This document shows positions 35,768 to 38,250 of a DNA stretch of 38,250 bases, piece after piece. Position 1 is the first letter of the stretch. Every line of letters begins with the position of its first letter. The DNA comes from Kiritimatiellia bacterium (GTDB lineage: Bacteria > Verrucomicrobiota > Kiritimatiellia > RFP12 > UBA1067), in NCBI GenBank assembly GCA_017631385.1, contig JAGBTH010000091.1, positions 1 to 38,250 on the forward strand. Reading direction: 5' to 3'. The position numbers and the translations under genes were made by a program. The notes beneath the pieces were generated by a model. That model did not search any database. It was given only the letters and a program-made list of their open reading frames with translations, and was not told the DNA's origin.

Positions 35768-36019
35768 TTAGGCCTCGTCGCCGTAGCCCTTATCTGTAAG
35801 ATAGGCAACGACCTTACCGACGGTCGTGAGCTTCTCAGCGTCCTCTTCGGGAATCGCTGCACCAAATTCTTCTTCAAACGCCATAATGAGTTCAACGCTA
35901 TCGAGCGAGTCAGCGCCGAGGTCGTCAATGAATGACGCTTCCTGCGTGACCTGTTCGGCGTTAACGCCGAGCTGCTCAACGATGATGTCTCTAACGCGAT
36001 CTTCAAGCTTACCTGCCAT
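35768..36019 (-). CDS. acpP: Acyl carrier protein
   Basis: Small acidic carrier of fatty-acyl chains, 83 residues. The phosphopantetheine site is the Ser in [20 protein letters not shown] (near residue 39). It opens with [19 protein letters not shown] and ends [21 protein letters not shown] chose ATG 36019 because GGAG lies 9 nt upstream and it gives the normal ACP length; the frame is open further up to 36085, but that would add 22 residues foreign to the family and overlap the promoter. It lies 84 bp downstream of fabG with its own promoter. Confidence 0.96.
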   Translation of the reverse strand: MAGKLEDRVRDIIVEQLGVNAEQVTQEASFIDDLGADSLDSVELIMAFEEEFGAAIPEEDAEKLTTVGKVVAYLTDKGYGDEA

Positions 36020-36056
36020 TTGAATATTCTCCTTCTTATTCTTAGGTTTTGATTGT

Positions 36057-36085
36057 ATTTTACTAAATTCCGTTTCTATGTGCAA
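36057..36085 (-). promoter_or_regulatory. acpP promoter
   Basis: -35 TTGCAC (36080-36085), 17-bp spacer, -10 TAAAAT (36057-36062). This supports the acpP start at 36019. Confidence 0.7.
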
Positions 36086-36103
36086 GGGGGTGTATTAAAA
36101 TAA

Positions 36104-36868
36104 TTACCCGATCATTCCACCGTTTACAGAAATGATTTGGCCCGTAATATACGCCGCCTCATTGCTCGCGAGCCACGCGACGGCATTGGCGATATCATCT
36201 ACCGTGCCAAAACGCTTCAATGGAATCGTATCCATATATGCTTTGCGGACGTCTTCAGGAAGAACATCAGTCATTTTAGACTGAATAAATCCTGGCGCAA
36301 TAGCGTTACAGCGAATGTTCCTGCTGCCGAGTTCCTTAGCGGTCGTCTTAGTAAGCGAAATAACGCCGCCCTTAGAAGCCGTATAGTTAGCCTGGCCAGC
36401 GTTACCCATAATACCGACTACCGAAGCGATATTGATGATTGAACCGCCTACTAAAGTTCCGTCGGCAGATTTATTCTTCATCATCGGGCGGCTGACAGCG
36501 CGCGTGAAGAGGAACGTTCCCTTAAGATTAACGTTAATAACAGCATCCCAATCGTCATCACTCATGCGCATTAATAGGCCATCCTTAGTAATGCCGGCGT
36601 TATTAACCATAATATCGACCTTACCAAAGTCGGCGATAACGCTCTTTACACAGGCATCAACCTGAGCTGAGTCAGCGACATTAACGCCATAACCCTTAGC
36701 CTTAGCGCCGGAAGAAGCGATTTCATTAACCGTCTCTTCACACCACTCTTGATTAAGATCACATACGGCAACTGCCGCGCCATCAGCAGCTAAGCGCTTA
36801 GCAATCGCAGCTCCAATGCCGCGAGCCGCGCCTGTTACGATAGCTACCATTCCTTCGAGTTTTTTCAT
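36104..36868 (-). CDS. fabG: 3-oxoacyl-ACP reductase
   Basis: NADPH-dependent reductase of fatty-acid elongation, 254 residues, short-chain dehydrogenase fold. Cofactor motif TGAARGIGAAIA (near residue 12), VNNAGITKDGLLMRM, and NVNLKGTFLFTRAV. The catalytic Ser-Tyr-Lys lie in IINIASVVGIMGNAGQANYTASKG, seen as NIASVVG and ANYTASKGG, followed by RCNAIAPGFIQSKMT and the C-terminal ITGQIISVNGGMIG. It lies beside acpP, the usual fatty-acid gene pairing, with its own promoter and a GAAGGAG ribosome site. Confidence 0.95.
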   Translation of the reverse strand: MKKLEGMVAIVTGAARGIGAAIAKRLAADGAAVAVCDLNQEWCEETVNEIASSGAKAKGYGVNVADSAQVDACVKSVIADFGKVDIMVNNAGITKDGLLMRMSDDDWDAVINVNLKGTFLFTRAVSRPMMKNKSADGTLVGGSIINIASVVGIMGNAGQANYTASKGGVISLTKTTAKELGSRNIRCNAIAPGFIQSKMTDVLPEDVRKAYMDTIPLKRFGTVDDIANAVAWLASNEAAYITGQIISVNGGMIG

Positions 36869-36901
36869 CTTTTTCTCCTTCAGTTAAATGAAAACGCCTT
36901 T

Positions 36902-36930
36902 ATTGTACCAAATCCCCGATTTATGCGCAA
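36902..36930 (-). promoter_or_regulatory. fabG promoter
   Basis: -35 TTGCGC (36925-36930), 17-bp spacer, -10 TACAAT (36902-36907). Confidence 0.7.
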
Positions 36931-36940
36931 ACGCCAGTAC

Positions 36941-37420
36941 TTAAACTAAAGCTATGTAACTTACGCCACAAATCGAACAAACAGCACCATCATGAAGCGC
37001 GGCACCACAATTAGGGCAGCGCTTCTCGAGAACTTCGCCGCAGATCGCACAGAACTTACCGCCAACAGGATCTTGGACGCGGCGATCAGGCTTTAGGAAC
37101 TTACGCCCTTCTACCTCGTATGCTACATGAGATGGGCAGCTCGGGTTAGGACAAAAACCCTTCTCGGTTTCGAATACTCTTAAAGGAGCTGCAACTTGAG
37201 GAATGTCGATAGCTACCTTATCTGTAGATAACTCTATACCGAACTTATCGCAAAGCTTTTTAATAACTTCGTCATTAAGCTTAGTACCATCACCTTGTTC
37301 AAACATCGATAATGCAGATTGTTTACAACCTACTTCTTTAGCAAGTAGGCTCTGAGAGATGCCGCGTTCTCTGCGTTCATCTCTTATTTTTCTGCATATT
37401 TCTGGATGTAGATTTATCAC
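36941..37420 (-). CDS. XRE-type HTH regulator with zinc-ribbon tail
   Basis: A 159-residue DNA-binding protein beginning at a GTG codon (37420). Residues about 8-66 are a Cro/CI-type helix-turn-helix (RRERGISQSLLAKEVGCKQS, ALSMFEQGD). From about residue 88 there are paired cysteines of zinc ribbons: FCPNPSCPSH, KFCAICGEVLEKRCPNCG and AVCSICGVSY. Zinc ribbons here could bind DNA, RNA or a partner protein. It stands next to a dense cluster of TTATCAACA boxes (37465-37526), which may be its own operator or a replication origin. I do not recognise a named family for the combination. Confidence 0.85.
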   Translation of the reverse strand: MINLHPEICRKIRDERRERGISQSLLAKEVGCKQSALSMFEQGDGTKLNDEVIKKLCDKFGIELSTDKVAIDIPQVAAPLRVFETEKGFCPNPSCPSHVAYEVEGRKFLKPDRRVQDPVGGKFCAICGEVLEKRCPNCGAALHDGAVCSICGVSYIALV

Positions 37421-37464
37421 GCCGTATATTATGCACTATATTTCGGAATTTAACAAGGGGGAAG

Positions 37465-37526
37465 TTATCAACATTTATCAACAGACTTATCAACATATCA
37501 ACAACTGTTGATAACATTGTTGATAA
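37465..37526. other. Cluster of DnaA-box-like nonamers (candidate origin of replication)
   Basis: TTATCAACA occurs exactly at 37465-37473, 37475-37483 and 37487-37495, with a one-mismatch copy at 37495-37503. The reverse form TGTTGATAA occurs at 37506-37514 and 37518-37526. It differs from the classical DnaA box TTATCCACA by one base. An AT-rich stretch (37531-37610) follows. The window's genes run leftward on its left and rightward on its right. An operator for the adjacent regulator is the alternative. Confidence 0.6.
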
Positions 37527-37601
37527 GTAGGTAATATGCGGAAGAAGATAATATTTGATATAATTAATGCTACCTATAATACTAACAATACTTTTATTAT
37601 T

Positions 37602-38250
37602 ATGATTAACAGAAAATCTTTTATCAATGGAATTTCTTCTTTGGCTTCTTTAGTAGGTATTGGCTCTTTAAATTCACTTTTTGGTGCTAATAACGCTAAT
37701 AATGCTAACTTAAATAACTCATCTACATCTTTTAAATTTGGTAATGATGATACTATTACCTTCTTTATGATAGCTGACTGGCATCTTAGAATGAAGGATA
37801 AGCCGCCAAGCACTGTCATTGTTGACAAGTTAGAAAAGAAAATAAAAGCGCTTAACGCGTCATTCGTCGTCCTCTCGGGCGATAATGTAAACACGCGCGA
37901 AAACACGATTGAAAAGTTTCCTATCCTTATGACGTCTTTAGTCGAGGCTCTTAAGCGCACAAATACGTCACTCGCTATTACATTCGGTAATCACGACTCT
38001 GAACACGCGCCTAATGATTCGGTGTATTTCTCGCGCCAGGCTCAATATGATTGGTTTAAAAAGCAATTAGGCGATTTATTTATTGATTATGATATACCTG
38101 AGTTAACTGGCGTTGGTACAGGCGTTATAGATATTTATTCTAAAGAGACTAAAAAGCCTTCCTTTAAGGTATATCTAGCTGATTCTGGATCATACGTTAG
38201 GTTTAGAGAAGATGGCTCGCCCATTCCGAGCAGCGGTTGGGATAACCCTC
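37602..38250 (+). CDS. Secreted calcineurin-like metallophosphoesterase, 3' end outside the window
   Basis: An open frame of 216 codons that continues past the window end. It begins MINRKSFINGISSLASLVGI, a signal-peptide-like start, followed by an Asn-rich linker (GANNANNANLNNSS). Phosphoesterase motifs are MIADWHLRM (the DxH motif), VVLSGDNVN (GDN) and TFGNHDSEHAP (GNHD). This resembles the purple-acid-phosphatase-like group of secreted phosphoesterases. A TATAAT at 37575-37580 favours ATG 37602, but an in-frame ATG at 37536 is possible. No good ribosome site precedes either. It is AT-rich with many Asn and Lys codons. The C-terminal metal-binding motif would lie beyond the window. Confidence 0.8.
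   Translation, partial: MINRKSFINGISSLASLVGIGSLNSLFGANNANNANLNNSSTSFKFGNDDTITFFMIADWHLRMKDKPPSTVIVDKLEKKIKALNASFVVLSGDNVNTRENTIEKFPILMTSLVEALKRTNTSLAITFGNHDSEHAPNDSVYFSRQAQYDWFKKQLGDLFIDYDIPELTGVGTGVIDIYSKETKKPSFKVYLADSGSYVRFREDGSPIPSSGWDNP

Noticed and set aside
36020..36085. Longer acpP start adding 22 residues
   Set aside because: It overlaps the acpP promoter, lacks a ribosome site and exceeds the normal ACP length.

Overview
The window reads as chromosomal DNA of a Gram-negative bacterium. It carries a diderm lipid-transport operon (mlaE-mlaF-mlaD), a long-form SecA, and very large secreted repeat proteins. It also has a lectin/SUMF1 protein and exo-glycosidases of the kind common in uncultured gut bacteria of the PVC superphylum. 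Kiritimatiellota is my best guess, from gene content and protein style only; no rRNA is present to confirm it.

Layout. 1-3,300 is a GC-richer accessory patch: a ParE/RelE-type toxin-antitoxin pair and a secreted protein with two C-type lectin domains and a SUMF1-like domain. 2,981-3,931 is non-coding and holds a long hairpin and two short tandem arrays (22-bp and 21-bp periods). 3,932-9,012 is a fucose/galactose glycan cluster: GH95 fucosidase, GH35 beta-galactosidase and a FucO-type lactaldehyde reductase. 9,147-16,985 holds two giant secreted proteins, one with a polyglycine domain and a 321-residue internal duplication. 16,986-18,876 is a repeat-rich non-coding tract. In it, 28-bp arms and a 217-bp hairpin-rich core (two copies, 10 mismatches) bracket a GxxExxY-family gene broken by one stop codon. 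18,877-20,641 has an AAA_14/DUF4143 ATPase and a small PepSY protein, the only intact gene on the plus strand before 37.6 kb.

20,738-36,868 is core genome, all on the minus strand. In transcription order: fabG; acpP; an RRM protein; rpsP-rplS; pcnB-TPR-mlaE-mlaF-mlaD-peptidase-gluQ; secA-ispD-phosphoesterase-gyrB. Several of these units have good sigma70-type promoters and hairpin terminators. At 36,941-37,420 there is an XRE/zinc-ribbon regulator. Next to it (37,465-37,526) lie five exact TTATCAACA/TGTTGATAA nonamers plus one near match, followed by an AT-rich stretch and a plus-strand phosphoesterase cut by the window end. The switch of gene direction at this point makes it a candidate replication origin.

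How the genes fit together. The left half is host-glycan and surface biology: fucosidase and galactosidase release sugars, FucO disposes of lactaldehyde from fucose or rhamnose breakdown, and the large secreted proteins probably act at the cell surface. The right half is essential machinery: fatty-acid synthesis, ribosomal proteins, RNA tailing, envelope lipid transport, secretion, isoprenoid synthesis and DNA supercoiling. The most unusual parts are the arm/core/GxxExxY assembly at 17.5-18.7 kb, the candidate origin, and the tandem arrays at 3.56-3.87 kb.
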